Assembly (NCBI GenBank): GCA_002390745.1
Contig: DGQK01000023.1
Span: 1 to 64,000 of the forward strand
From: Bacteroidetes bacterium UBA4416
GTDB lineage: Bacteria > Bacteroidota > Bacteroidia > B-17B0 > Aurantibacillaceae
Reading direction: 5' to 3'
Length of the DNA: 64,000 nt
Under the pieces are notes generated by a model. That model made no database searches. It was given only the letters and a program-made list of their open reading frames with translations, and was not told where the DNA came from. Shown one piece after another: positions 51,881 through 60,028 of this stretch. Positions within the stretch are counted from its first letter, which is position 1, and each line of letters opens with the position of its first letter. The position numbers and the translations under genes were made by a program.

Positions 51881-53183
51881 ACCCGTATTCAATAATAGGT
51901 TCGAAGGGTATGCTTATTCGTACCCTCATAAACATAGCTACCGCCGTATGGAGCCGGTGTCACTGGAGCAGCTCTGGGCTTCCGAAAAAAAAGACGCCCT
52001 CTTTCTCTACATTCACCTGCCTTTTTGTGAAATGCGTTGTGGCTTTTGTAATTTGTTTACCATCGCTAATCCGCAGGAAACGATAGTGGACGCCTATCTG
52101 AACACGCTGCAACAGCAGGCCGAAACGATCCGGAGAGTCATAAAGCCCGAATCCTTCGCGCAAATTGCCGTTGGAGGCGGTACACCTACATTTCTGGAAA
52201 TGCCTCAGCTGGAAAAACTATTTTCGATCATGCGCGCTTTAGGCGCTGAGCCGAAGGATATTCCCGCTTCTTTCGAAATGTCGCCAAAAACGATTAACCC
52301 GCAGAAACTGAAATTCCTGGAAGAGAACGGTGTCGACCGCGTGAGTATTGGCATTCAGAGCTTTCTCGATGGAGAGACCAAAGCCCTCGGAAGACCTCAA
52401 AAAAATAAAGAAGTAGAAGAGGCGCTCAACCTGATCCGTCAGTACCGCTTCAACACCCTGAACCTGGACCTGATCTATGGCACCTATGGGCAAACGCCTG
52501 CGGCCTGGCAGTATTCCCTGGAGCAGGCTGTTAGCTTTCATCCGGAGGAGATTTTTATTTATCCTTTGTATGTCAGGGCCTTAACCGGCATCAATAAGCT
52601 GGATCAGAATGCGCAGGACCTTCGCGAAGACCTTTACCTGCTTGCGAAGAAATTCCTGACGTCAGCCGGATACGAGCAGATCTCCATGCGCCTCTTCCGT
52701 TTGAAAACCGTACGCTCCTCCAAAGCAGCGCTCAGCTATAGTTGCCAGGAAGACGGCATGATCGGTCTTGGTGCGGGAGCGCGCTCCTACACAAAGCACC
52801 TGCATTATTCTTCGGAATATGCGGTGGCAAGGGGCAATATCAAACACATCATCAACGAATACATTGCTAAAAACAGTAGTGATTTTGAATTCGTGGATTA
52901 TGGAATAGAGCTCCCGGTCGAAGAACAGAAACGTCGCTTTGTGATCAAGTCCATTCTTCATGCGAGCGCCCTCGATACGCGGCGTTACGAGTCCCTGTAC
53001 GGAAACAAGCTGCTGTCGGATTTCCCACAACTGGGACTGTTGCTGGAGAACCAGCTTGCGGTTATGGATGAAAGCCAAAAGATGCACCTCACGTCGCAGG
53101 GGACGGATTACTCGGATGCGATCGGCCCCTGGCTGTATTCTCCCTATATCAAAGAACTCATTCAAACCTTCGAACTGAAATGA
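51870..53183 (+). CDS. STM4012 family radical SAM protein
   Basis: 437 residues from the ATG at 51870. HemN-like radical SAM domain: YIHLPFCEMRCGFCNLF (CxxxCxxC near 52-58), AVGGGTPTFLEM (GGGTP), VSIGIQSF and LDLIYGTYGQTP, then a HemN-like C-terminal part. It would cleave SAM to a 5'-deoxyadenosyl radical. The substrate is unknown. Coupled by a four-base overlap to the second radical SAM gene. Confidence 0.9.
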   Translation: MNSKPVFNNRFEGYAYSYPHKHSYRRMEPVSLEQLWASEKKDALFLYIHLPFCEMRCGFCNLFTIANPQETIVDAYLNTLQQQAETIRRVIKPESFAQIAVGGGTPTFLEMPQLEKLFSIMRALGAEPKDIPASFEMSPKTINPQKLKFLEENGVDRVSIGIQSFLDGETKALGRPQKNKEVEEALNLIRQYRFNTLNLDLIYGTYGQTPAAWQYSLEQAVSFHPEEIFIYPLYVRALTGINKLDQNAQDLREDLYLLAKKFLTSAGYEQISMRLFRLKTVRSSKAALSYSCQEDGMIGLGAGARSYTKHLHYSSEYAVARGNIKHIINEYIAKNSSDFEFVDYGIELPVEEQKRRFVIKSILHASALDTRRYESLYGNKLLSDFPQLGLLLENQLAVMDESQKMHLTSQGTDYSDAIGPWLYSPYIKELIQTFELK

Positions 53184-54025
53184 CCTTATCCGTTTTATAC
53201 CGTGGACCTTTGTCGGGCTGCAACTACAGCTGTAACTATTGTCCCTTCGCCAAAACGAAGAATACACGGGAAGAGTTGAAGGACGATGCCGCTAAACTGA
53301 ATCGCTTTGTAAACTGGGTAGAAAACAACCCGGACATTCAGTTCAGCATCCTGTTCACTCCCTGGGGCGAAGCCCTGATCCGTCAATCGTATCAGCAGGC
53401 TATGCAGCGCTTAAGCCATTTCAAACATGTCAGCAAAGTAGCCATTCAAACCAACTTATCGTGCCGCCTCGACTGGCTTTCAGAAGTTAATAAAGAGAAA
53501 ACGGCCCTGTGGGCCACGTATCACCCGGGAGAAACCAGCCGCCGTAAATTTTTGAATCAATGTGCGCGGCTGGATGAGCTGGGGATCAGCTACAGTGTAG
53601 GCGTTGTCGGATTCAGGGAAGTACTCCCCGAGATAGAAGCCCTGCGCAAAGAATTGCCGGCCCAAACTTACCTCTGGATCAATGCCCTCAAGAAAGAGGA
53701 GAACTATTATACCCCTGAAGAAAAAGCAAGGCTCATCGGCATCGACCCCTTTGTGCCTCACAACATGGTCCATCATGCATCGCTGGGCAAGCCCTGCCGG
53801 ACGGGCCATACCGTGATCAGTGTCGATGGCGACGGAACCATGCAGCGCTGCCATTTCGTTAAAGAGCACATCGGAAATATTTACGATCCCGGTTTCAGAT
53901 CAGCCTTGTTTCCGCGAGCCTGTACGAACGCTACCTGCGGATGCCACATCGGTTATGTGCACCTCGACCATTTGAAGTTATATGAGCTTTACAAGGATAA
54001 AGTCCTGGAGCGGATCGCTCAGTGA
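53180..54025 (+). CDS. STM4011 family radical SAM protein
   Basis: 281 residues with CNYSCNYCPFAKTKN (CxxxCxxC near 14-21), LFTPWGEALI and a C-terminal Cys-rich region (GDGTMQRCHFVKEHIG, ACTNATCGCHIGYVHLDHL) like the auxiliary-cluster domains of SPASM/twitch proteins. It likely carries extra Fe-S clusters. It ends the STM4011-4015 cassette and overlaps the convergent WYL gene by seven bases. Confidence 0.9.
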   Translation: MTLSVLYRGPLSGCNYSCNYCPFAKTKNTREELKDDAAKLNRFVNWVENNPDIQFSILFTPWGEALIRQSYQQAMQRLSHFKHVSKVAIQTNLSCRLDWLSEVNKEKTALWATYHPGETSRRKFLNQCARLDELGISYSVGVVGFREVLPEIEALRKELPAQTYLWINALKKEENYYTPEEKARLIGIDPFVPHNMVHHASLGKPCRTGHTVISVDGDGTMQRCHFVKEHIGNIYDPGFRSALFPRACTNATCGCHIGYVHLDHLKLYELYKDKVLERIAQ

Positions 54026-55035
54026 TCGGGCCTGTATTTTTCCAGGTTGGCGGTAAGCCTCGATTTGATGCGGCTGGCAAGCCGCCTGGGAGCCAGCACC
54101 TTCACCTGCTCACCGAAGCCGAGGATCTCGCGTTCCAGCTCGAAGTTCCAGATTACATCGATGGAGAAAATGCAGCCATCGTCTTCCTGCTTCAATAATT
54201 TTTGGGAAGGATGAAGTGGCTTGGTAATGATGTAAGGCGCATGCTCTCTCACGATCTTTAAAACGATGGTTTGGGCTTTCTGGCTTGGCATCTTCGAAAC
54301 TCCGATCACATCGTGGAAGTAGGTGCTCACATCGAAATCAGGCTTGAGGTATTTTTCTCCGGGCAGCTCGCGAAAGCTTTCAATCCGGTCGAGCGCCAGG
54401 GTCATGGTGGTTTTCCCTTTTCGGTTAACGCCCATCAGGAACCAACGGTTTCGGTACTCTTTCAGCAGATACGGATAAAAGACGATCTGTTGCGGCACAC
54501 GGGCTTTGAAAGACTGGTAGGTGATCTCGATGGTTTTTTTGTTGATGATGAGTTTATGCAGAGGATCGATATGATTGAGGCCTTTCAGCAATTCGTTTTT
54601 TTCAAAATCAATATAAGACTTTCCTTTGTGCTGCTGCTTATACAGCTTATCTTCCAGGCGGGTCACCATGCCGTTCAGTTCCTGGAAATAACCGAAGCCT
54701 GTAAACTGCTTCAGGACATCCAGCACTTCATTTAGAGTGCCGAGGTCCTGCTGGGTTAAAGGAGAATTGGTGATGCTGTAATTCTTGTCTTCATAGCAAT
54801 AGTACTTTTTATCGATCACCACGATCGGCGCATTGTAGCCGAGCTTTTCACTGCGCATATTTTGCAGATCGAGCTGTATGGCGCGCCTGCTGATGCCTTT
54901 GGTAATGCCTTCGTACTCATAAAGCGCGTCGGAGCATGCTTCCATCAGGTCTTCCAGCGTCCATTTTCGGAAGCGGTTCTGCAAACACTGGTCGATGGTT
55001 TTGTAACGTACCAGGGCTAATTTATTGATCGGCAT
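54019..55035 (-). CDS. WYL-domain transcription regulator
   Basis: 338 residues: an N-terminal helix-turn-helix (GISRRAIQLDLQNMRS near 46-61), a central WYL domain (ITYQSFKARVPQQIVFYPYLLKEYRNRWFLMGVNR near 170-205) and a C-terminal WCX extension. WYL domains bind nucleic-acid or nucleotide ligands and regulate defence and RNA-repair operons. It is divergent from the TROVE gene, and the spacer contains two copies of TGCGCA-N7-TGCGCA, so it probably controls the Ro/Y RNA operon and itself. Confidence 0.9.
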   Translation of the reverse strand: MPINKLALVRYKTIDQCLQNRFRKWTLEDLMEACSDALYEYEGITKGISRRAIQLDLQNMRSEKLGYNAPIVVIDKKYYCYEDKNYSITNSPLTQQDLGTLNEVLDVLKQFTGFGYFQELNGMVTRLEDKLYKQQHKGKSYIDFEKNELLKGLNHIDPLHKLIINKKTIEITYQSFKARVPQQIVFYPYLLKEYRNRWFLMGVNRKGKTTMTLALDRIESFRELPGEKYLKPDFDVSTYFHDVIGVSKMPSQKAQTIVLKIVREHAPYIITKPLHPSQKLLKQEDDGCIFSIDVIWNFELEREILGFGEQVKVLAPRRLASRIKSRLTANLEKYRPDH

Positions 55036-55081
55036 AGAAATTTAGTTTAAAGGGGCGCTTAAAAGTAAAAAAATTCTGAAT

Positions 55082-55106
55082 ATCTGCGCATTCTATTTGC
55101 GCAGAT
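55082..55106. promoter_or_regulatory. operator 1 of the WYL/TROVE spacer
   Basis: Perfect dyad ATCTGCGCA-N7-TGCGCAGAT. The TGCGCA pair with a 7-base spacer recurs 101 bases farther on. Confidence 0.75.
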
Positions 55107-55183
55107 GGCATCTTAAAAAAACATGAAATGAAATAGTGTCATTGAAAAACAATGCCTTAGCTATTTCTATGAATTAAATTTTT

Positions 55184-55206
55184 ACTGCGCAATTACACTG
55201 CGCACT
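55184..55206. promoter_or_regulatory. operator 2 of the WYL/TROVE spacer
   Basis: TGCGCA (55186-55191) and TGCGCA (55199-55204) with the same 7-base spacer, directly in front of a -7-like TAACCTTTG at 55213-55221 that serves the TROVE gene. Confidence 0.7.
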
Positions 55207-55288
55207 CAAGCATAACCTTTGTCCCGTTCGAATGAAACAAGGAAGGATCCTTCGGACAGAAAACATAAACGAATAAAAAACAGAACTT

Positions 55289-56806
55289 ATGAAATTCAAC
55301 ATCTTTACAAAAAAAGAAAACGGTGCAACAAACCACGAAGGCGCTAAAGCCTTTACCCTGACTCCCGAGCTGGAACTATACTCAGCGGTAGTAACGGCTG
55401 GACTGAGCGACACCTTTTACGAAAAGGCCGATACACGCCTGGCGCGTATCCAGGATCTGATGTTGAAGAATGATCCTGAGTTTGTCGCCAGACTTGCCAT
55501 CTATGCCCGTACGGAAATGTACATGCGGAGCATCCCGATGGTGCTGGCGGTGGAGCTGGCGAAGCTGAACTCCGGTAACGGACTGGTAGCTAAAACCGTA
55601 AATGGTGTGGTGCAGCGTGCGGATGAGATCACGGAGATCCTGGCCTATTACCAGATGGCCAACGGCCGTACCGGTGTGAAAAAACTGAACAAGCTCTCGA
55701 AGCAGGTGCAGAAAGGCCTGTCGGAATCCTTCAACCGCTTTGACGAATACCAGTTTGCAAAATACAACCGTGAAGCGGATATCAAACTGCGGGATGCCCT
55801 GTTCATCGTTCATCCGAAAGCAAAGGATGAATCACAGCAGGCGGTTTTCAACCGGATCGCATCCAATGAGCTGGCGGTGCCCTATACCTGGGAAACAGAG
55901 CTGTCGGCCCTCGGCCAGTTGAAATTCGAAAGCGAAAAAGCCAAAGCGGCCGCTTTCAAAGCCAAATGGGAAGAGTTGGTTGATAGCAACAAGCTGGGTT
56001 ATATGGCCCTGATGCGTAACCTCCGGAATATCCTGGAAGCGAAGGTATCTGCTGCACACGTGCGGAAAGTATGGGATTACCTGTCGGATGCAGCAGCCGT
56101 GGCGAAGTCGAAACAGTTGCCTTTCCGTTTCCTGGCAGCCTACCGCGAGGTGAAGCTCCTGTCGTCGGAAGATGCGATGATGGTATTGAATGCCCTGGAA
56201 GATGCGGTAGTAGCCAGTGTGAAGAACCTGAAAGGCTTCGACGAGGAAACCCGTGTGCTGATTGCCTGCGACGTATCGGGCTCCATGCAAAAGCCGGTTT
56301 CGCCGAAAAGCAAGGTACTGCTCTTCGACATCGGCCTGATGCTCGGTATGCTGATGCAGTCGAAATGCAAATGCGTCGTTACCGGTATGTTCGGTGACCG
56401 CTGGAAAGTGATCAACATGCCGAACCGCGGTGTCCTGAGCAATGTGCAGGAATACTACAAGCGGGAAGGCGAGGTGGGTTATGCCACCAACGGTTACCTG
56501 GTGATTGAGGACCTGATGGCGCGGAATGTGGTGATGGATAAAGTGATGATGTTTACCGATTGCCAGATGTGGAATACCAAAACAGATGGCTCCACCTTTG
56601 AAAAATCGTGGAAAGCTTATAAAGCGATCGCACCAAACGCTAAGCTTTACCTCTTCGACCTCGCAGGTTACGGTAACACGCCGGTAAGTGTACAAAAAGA
56701 TGACGTCTGCCTGATCGCAGGCTGGTCCGATAAAGTGTTTGATGTTCTGCAGGCCATCGAAAACGGTGAAAGTGCAGTTGAAAAAATCAAACAGGTGAAG
56801 TTGTAA
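55289..56806 (+). CDS. rsr: TROVE-domain protein (Ro60/Rsr homologue)
   Basis: 505 residues: an N-terminal TROVE HEAT-repeat ring (about 15-310; DTRLARIQDLMLKNDPEFVARLAIYART, QVQKGLSESFNRFDEYQFAKYNR) and a C-terminal vWA domain with the MIDAS motif IACDVSGSMQKP (near 325-336) and MFTDCQMW. Ro proteins bind misfolded RNAs in the ring and Y RNAs on its outer surface; bacterial Rsr works with polynucleotide phosphorylase in RNA decay and with RtcB-type repair. The region immediately downstream encodes a set of Y-RNA-like structures, its probable ligands. Confidence 0.95.
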   Translation: MKFNIFTKKENGATNHEGAKAFTLTPELELYSAVVTAGLSDTFYEKADTRLARIQDLMLKNDPEFVARLAIYARTEMYMRSIPMVLAVELAKLNSGNGLVAKTVNGVVQRADEITEILAYYQMANGRTGVKKLNKLSKQVQKGLSESFNRFDEYQFAKYNREADIKLRDALFIVHPKAKDESQQAVFNRIASNELAVPYTWETELSALGQLKFESEKAKAAAFKAKWEELVDSNKLGYMALMRNLRNILEAKVSAAHVRKVWDYLSDAAAVAKSKQLPFRFLAAYREVKLLSSEDAMMVLNALEDAVVASVKNLKGFDEETRVLIACDVSGSMQKPVSPKSKVLLFDIGLMLGMLMQSKCKCVVTGMFGDRWKVINMPNRGVLSNVQEYYKREGEVGYATNGYLVIEDLMARNVVMDKVMMFTDCQMWNTKTDGSTFEKSWKAYKAIAPNAKLYLFDLAGYGNTPVSVQKDDVCLIAGWSDKVFDVLQAIENGESAVEKIKQVKL

Positions 56807-56857
56807 GATGAATGCATCCCTCTGTTAATCCGGACAGAGGGATTTATAGAAATGCTT

Positions 56858-56897
56858 GCCAGGCTGTCACGGCACGCCGTGAAGGTCGAAGCCTGGC
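56858..56897. repeat. hairpin element with flanking stem (Ro side)
   Basis: GCCAGGCT / AGCCTGGC enclose the palindrome TCACGGCACGCCGTGA (56867-56882) plus AGGTCGA. A related element is at 59920. Lies 51 bases after the TROVE stop. Confidence 0.6.
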
Positions 56898-56960
56898 AGA
56901 CACCAATGAGGATAAACTCAGGCATCCTTCTCATGATATGATAGGGATAGCATATACAAT

Positions 56961-56974
56961 CGTTCTTTGACATC
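56961..56974 (+). promoter_or_regulatory. stable-RNA leader motif before the Y-RNA-like array
   Basis: CGTTCTTTGACATC, identical to 48235-48248, 23 bases before the first Y-RNA-like element. Confidence 0.45.
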
Positions 56975-56996
56975 CTATAAGTAAAACATTCAATTA

Positions 56997-57121
56997 ATCA
57001 GAATGCCGTAGAGCCGGAATTCATCGTAACTATAACGATGGGGAAATGTTCTGTTTTGAAAGGAACAGCAAAAAATGCAAATCCCCGAACAAAATTTTCC
57101 GTATCACCTGTCGCTTCTGAT
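56997..57121 (+). ncRNA. Y-RNA-like RNA 1
   Basis: Outer stem ATCAGAA/TTCTGAT, 5' internal-loop segment TGCCGTAG, inner stem CGGAA/TTCCG, 3' segment CACCTGTCGC. The apical part has two small hairpins (CATCGT/AACGATG and GTTC/GAAC). Same plan as the seven other elements listed; inner stem is the weakest. Confidence 0.5.
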
Positions 57122-57134
57122 ATAAACACACATC

Positions 57135-57227
57135 AAAGATGCCGTGAATAAGAACTGCTTCGTCTGGCCGATGCCGCAAGGCTAGGGGGTTCGAATCCCC
57201 CGCGCTTCTTATCAGTTATCGCTCTTT
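57135..57227 (+). ncRNA. Y-RNA-like RNA 2, with T-arm
   Basis: Outer stem AAAGA/TCTTT; 5' loop TGCCGTGA; inner stem ATAAGAA/TTCTTAT; then CTGCTTCG; 3' loop CAGTTATCGC. The apical part contains a GCC/GGC stem and a perfect T-arm GGGGG-TTCGAAT-CCCCC, giving a tRNA-like module. Confidence 0.65.
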
Positions 57228-57240
57228 TAATAAAAACAAA

Positions 57241-57298
57241 ACAATGCCGTATATAAGGAATACTTCGACCATTAGAAAAGGGCCTTATAGTTGATTGT
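57241..57298 (+). ncRNA. Y-RNA-like RNA 3, short form
   Basis: Outer ACAAT/ATTGT, loop TGCCGTA, inner stem TATAAGG/CCTTATA, followed by AATACTTCG. Only 58 bases and no T-arm. Confidence 0.5.
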
Positions 57299-57305
57299 CT
57301 GTCAT

Positions 57306-57445
57306 ATTAAAGCAGTGTCGTCTGCAAGAGATACTTCATTTAAACTATGTACGCCGGTTCGAATCCGGTTCACGCTTGCGTGATGGCTGAGAGGTTAAGC
57401 AATAAACAGCAAGCGCTCTTGTGAAATATTACCTGTTTTTTTAAT
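57306..57445 (+). ncRNA. Y-RNA-like RNA 4, with T-arm
   Basis: Outer stem AAAGCAG/CTGTTTT, 5' loop TGTCGTCT, inner stem GCAAGAG/CTCTTGT, then ATACTTC; T-arm CCGG-TTCGAAT-CCGG at about 57354-57368 followed directly by the hairpin TCACGCTTGCGTGA. Confidence 0.6.
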
Positions 57446-57447
57446 CC

Positions 57448-57579
57448 TTGATGAGTGGCGTAGCGTAGTCATCCTTCGGTAGAGCGTCCCACGGGAAGGT
57501 TGCAGGTTCAAATCCTGTCTCTTTTGCCCCCGAAAAGAGTAGCTCATACAAACAGACTATGCGCCTGTTTCCTCATCAA
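57448..57579 (+). ncRNA. Y-RNA-like RNA 5, with tRNA-like module
   Basis: Outer stem TTGATGAG/CTCATCAA (8 bp), 5' loop TGGCGTA, inner stem GCGTAGTC/GACTATGC (one G-T), then ATCCTTCG; 3' loop GCCTGTTTC. Apical part has a D-arm-like GGTAGAGCG, T-arm GCAGG-TTCAAAT-CCTGT and a CTCTTTT/AAAAGAG hairpin. Confidence 0.65.
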
Positions 57580-57585
57580 AATCCT

Positions 57586-57737
57586 TGAATGGTGTCGTAG
57601 AAAAGAGGTACTTCGACTTCTAATCGGGAGATTGCGGGTTCGAATCCCGTCAAGGCAGCAATTAATAACGCCAATTGCCTTGTAGCTGAAAATGGAAAAA
57701 GCGCCAAAACGTTCTCTTTTCGCCTGTTGCCCATTCA
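57586..57737 (+). ncRNA. Y-RNA-like RNA 6, with T-arm
   Basis: Outer stem TGAATGG/CCATTCA, 5' loop TGTCGTA, inner stem GAAAAGAG/CTCTTTTC (8 bp), then GTACTTCGAC; 3' loop GCCTGTTGC. T-arm GCGGG-TTCGAAT-CCCGT inside. It ends four bases before tRNA-Lys. The clearest member. Confidence 0.7.
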
Positions 57738-57741
57738 TTAC

Positions 57742-57814
57742 TGGTCTATAGCTTAGTTGGCAGAGCACCGTCCTTTTAAGACGGGAGTCCCTGGTTCGAA
57801 TCCAGGTAGATCGA
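57742..57814 (+). tRNA. tRNA-Lys(TTT)
   Basis: Acceptor TGGTCTA/TAGATCG with G-T pairs, anticodon arm CCGTC-CTTTTAA-GACGG, T-arm CCTGG-TTCGAAT-CCAGG. Canonical in shape. Lys tRNA is the target of PrrC-type nucleases. Confidence 0.88.
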
Positions 57815-57846
57815 CAAAACACTTATAGGATGTCAACGAACGAATA

Positions 57847-58206
57847 CGTTCTTTGAATACATTGCCTGGATGTTCAGGCAAACCATCTTCTCTAACAGGA
57901 AGCGGGTACGTAAGTCTGCAGGCGCCCTGTTGAGGTTTCAAAAAAGCCTCATAGTGTCACGTTGGTAAACAGTGATATTCTGCAAGCGCATGATTTAGCG
58001 TACCGGTGTTGTGAACATGGGTTCGAATCCCATCCCTTTCGGGTAGTTTAGCGGTTAAACAACAACGTCAAGTGCAGGTTCGAATCCTGCCCTAAGTCTT
58101 AAAACTTAGCTATTGGTTGGAGAGAAGCGCCCGCCTTCTTTAAAAAACGGGCATCTAAACTAAAAAGGAATAACGCCGTTCCGCAGATGAGTCACGCTAA
58201 GCGTGT
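57847..58206 (+). other. tRNA-like fragments and hairpins
   Basis: Begins with the leader motif CGTTCTTTGA. Contains two perfect T-arms (ATGGG-TTCGAAT-CCCAT near 58014 and GCAGG-TTCGAAT-CCTGC near 58075), a D-arm-like TAGTTTAGCGGTTAAAC, a CTAAGT/ACTTAG hairpin and TCACGC/GCGTGT near 58192, but no complete cloverleaf. Probably further tRNA-like or Y-like RNAs that I could not fold fully. From 58207 to 58442 I see an AAGC/GCTT-rich hairpin and nothing else definite. Confidence 0.4.
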
Positions 58207-58442
58207 TCAGGCTGCAATTGGCTTTGACCCGGATAGGACAGATACCGCTTTTGCAAAAGCGTTGCTTTTTAAGTGTTGGTCAGTGCGAAACAATTAAAAA
58301 CCACCGCCGGAGGCAGGAGCTTAAGTCTGGTCCCGCTCAGGAACAATGAACCCGTTATTTCTTTTTATTAAAAAAGAAACGCAAAAATAAAAGCCGGTTC
58401 GTCCGGTAAAAATAGAAGGATAAAAAATTAGAATATAAGGTT

Positions 58443-59543
58443 ATGAAAAGAATAAAAATAGCTGCCTGGAAAAAAGGCATCGTCATCAAAAATAATCAGT
58501 ACATCAGGCTTTTGAACGAAGGCGTGAGCTGGATCTATCCCTTCAGCGAGGTCGTGGAATTCGATATGGCAAAACCGTTCAAAGTATCCATGAGCCTCAA
58601 CATCTTTTTGAACGATCCGGAATTTGTGAATGCGGTGACCGTTGTGGATGTGAAGGATCAGGAGATTGCCCTGCAATACGAGAGCGGCTTATTTGCAGCG
58701 GTATTAGGCCCCGGAAAACATGTGTTCTGGAAAGGACTGATCGATTACCGTTTTGATATCGTTGATCTGAATGCCCTGGAGATCCCGGAAAGCATCGACA
58801 AAGCCTTGTTTTCCCGCAAAGAGCTGGCGCCTTACATCAGGAACTTTAATGTAGAGCCTTATGAAAAAGCGATCCTGTACGTGGATGGAAAATTTACCAG
58901 GGTCTTGGAAGCCGGTACTTACTACTTCCTGAAAAATGCAACATCGGTGGTGATCTCAAGGGCGGATATGAGAAATATCCAGGTAGAGATTGCCGGGCAG
59001 GAAATTCTGACCAAAGATAAGGCCGCCTTGCGTGTCAGCTTTTATGCTCAGTACAACATCACCGACATTGTGAAAGCATTGGTCAATAACAAGGAATACG
59101 ACAAGCAGCTTTATGTGGTGATGCAGCTGGCTTTAAGGGAGTTTATCGGTGCCTGGACACTTGATGAGTTGCTGGAGAAAAAAGAAGTGATTGCGGAATA
59201 CATGGCTGAGCATACTGCTGAGAAGCTGGAAGCCCTTGGCGTGAAGCTCAACGCCTGCGGCATCAGGGACGTAATCCTGCCGGGAGAAATGAAGGAGATC
59301 ATGAATCAGGTATTGGTAGCGGAAAAGAAAGCACAGGCCAATACCATCATGAGAAGGGAGGAGACTGCCGCTACCAGGAGCTTGCTGAACACCGCCAAGC
59401 TGATGGAAGACAACCCGATGCTCTTTAAGCTGAAAGAAATGGAGTACGTGGAGAAGATCGCGGAACGGATCAACAGCATTTCGGTGTCGGGCGGAAGCCA
59501 GATCGGCGAACAGCTGAAACAGCTCTTTGGAGCCAAACCATAA
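58443..59543 (+). CDS. slipin family SPFH-domain protein
   Basis: 366 residues. KRIKIAAWKKGIVIKNNQYIRLL opens the protein where other slipins have a membrane-proximal segment, then an SPFH domain (about 110-280; VVISRADMRNIQVEIAGQEILTKDKAALRVSFYAQYNI, AEKLEALGVKLNACGIRDVILPGEMKEI) and a C-terminal coiled coil (QVLVAEKKAQANTIMRREETAA). Slipins form oligomers at membranes. Slipin genes recur with TROVE and RtcB genes in bacterial RNA-repair loci, which agrees with the location just after the Y-RNA-like array. Confidence 0.9.
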   Translation: MKRIKIAAWKKGIVIKNNQYIRLLNEGVSWIYPFSEVVEFDMAKPFKVSMSLNIFLNDPEFVNAVTVVDVKDQEIALQYESGLFAAVLGPGKHVFWKGLIDYRFDIVDLNALEIPESIDKALFSRKELAPYIRNFNVEPYEKAILYVDGKFTRVLEAGTYYFLKNATSVVISRADMRNIQVEIAGQEILTKDKAALRVSFYAQYNITDIVKALVNNKEYDKQLYVVMQLALREFIGAWTLDELLEKKEVIAEYMAEHTAEKLEALGVKLNACGIRDVILPGEMKEIMNQVLVAEKKAQANTIMRREETAATRSLLNTAKLMEDNPMLFKLKEMEYVEKIAERINSISVSGGSQIGEQLKQLFGAKP

Positions 59544-59596
59544 ACAAAGCCCACCGTTTCGGTACGGAGACGGTGGGTCATTAAGAAATAAAGTAC

Positions 59597-59914
59597 ATGA
59601 ATAAATACCAACGATTACAGCTGGAGCTCGAAACCTCCGGCACAGGAAAAATGAAGTGTTTCGGAAATTCGATGCTGCCCATTTTAAAAAGCGGCTCATT
59701 AGTAACTTTTAAAAGGGAAGACCATTATAAGATCAAAGATATTGTGTTTTGTAAGGTAAAGGGCCGCTTTATCGACGCCCACAAAATTGTGAAAACCGAT
59801 CCGGCCAGGGGCTTTTTGATAGCCAATAACCATGGCTATGAAAACGGCTGGACGCGGGTCATCTTTGGAAAGGCAGTAGAAGCGGAGTATATGGGACAGA
59901 CACAGGATCTTTAA
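59597..59914 (+). CDS. S24/S26-like peptidase-fold protein
   Basis: 105 residues: CFGNSMLPILKSGSLVTF (21-38) is the active-site Ser region of S24/S26 peptidases, followed by the GFLIANNHGY strand. The general-base Lys may be in AHKIVK. At this size it is a stand-alone catalytic domain without the repressor HTH. Possible roles are self-processing or cleavage of a neighbour; not known. Confidence 0.65.
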   Translation: MNKYQRLQLELETSGTGKMKCFGNSMLPILKSGSLVTFKREDHYKIKDIVFCKVKGRFIDAHKIVKTDPARGFLIANNHGYENGWTRVIFGKAVEAEYMGQTQDL

Positions 59915-59919
59915 AACAT

Positions 59920-59955
59920 GGCCAGGCTATCACAGCGTCGTGAGAATCGAAGCCA
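59920..59955. repeat. hairpin element, second copy
   Basis: GGCCAGGCTA, then TCACAGCGTCGTGA (59930-59943), then GAATCGAAGCC. Reads like the element at 56858-56897 with the same flanks. Confidence 0.5.
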
Positions 59956-60028
59956 TAGGAAAAAATCAGAACGCCCTTCGGCTCCGGTCAGGGCGATAAA
60001 ACAAACAACGATTAAATGAATAAAATTT

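Noticed and set aside
58290..58442. A ninth Y-RNA-like element
   Set aside because: No TG[CT]CGT loop with matching outer and inner stems could be found.
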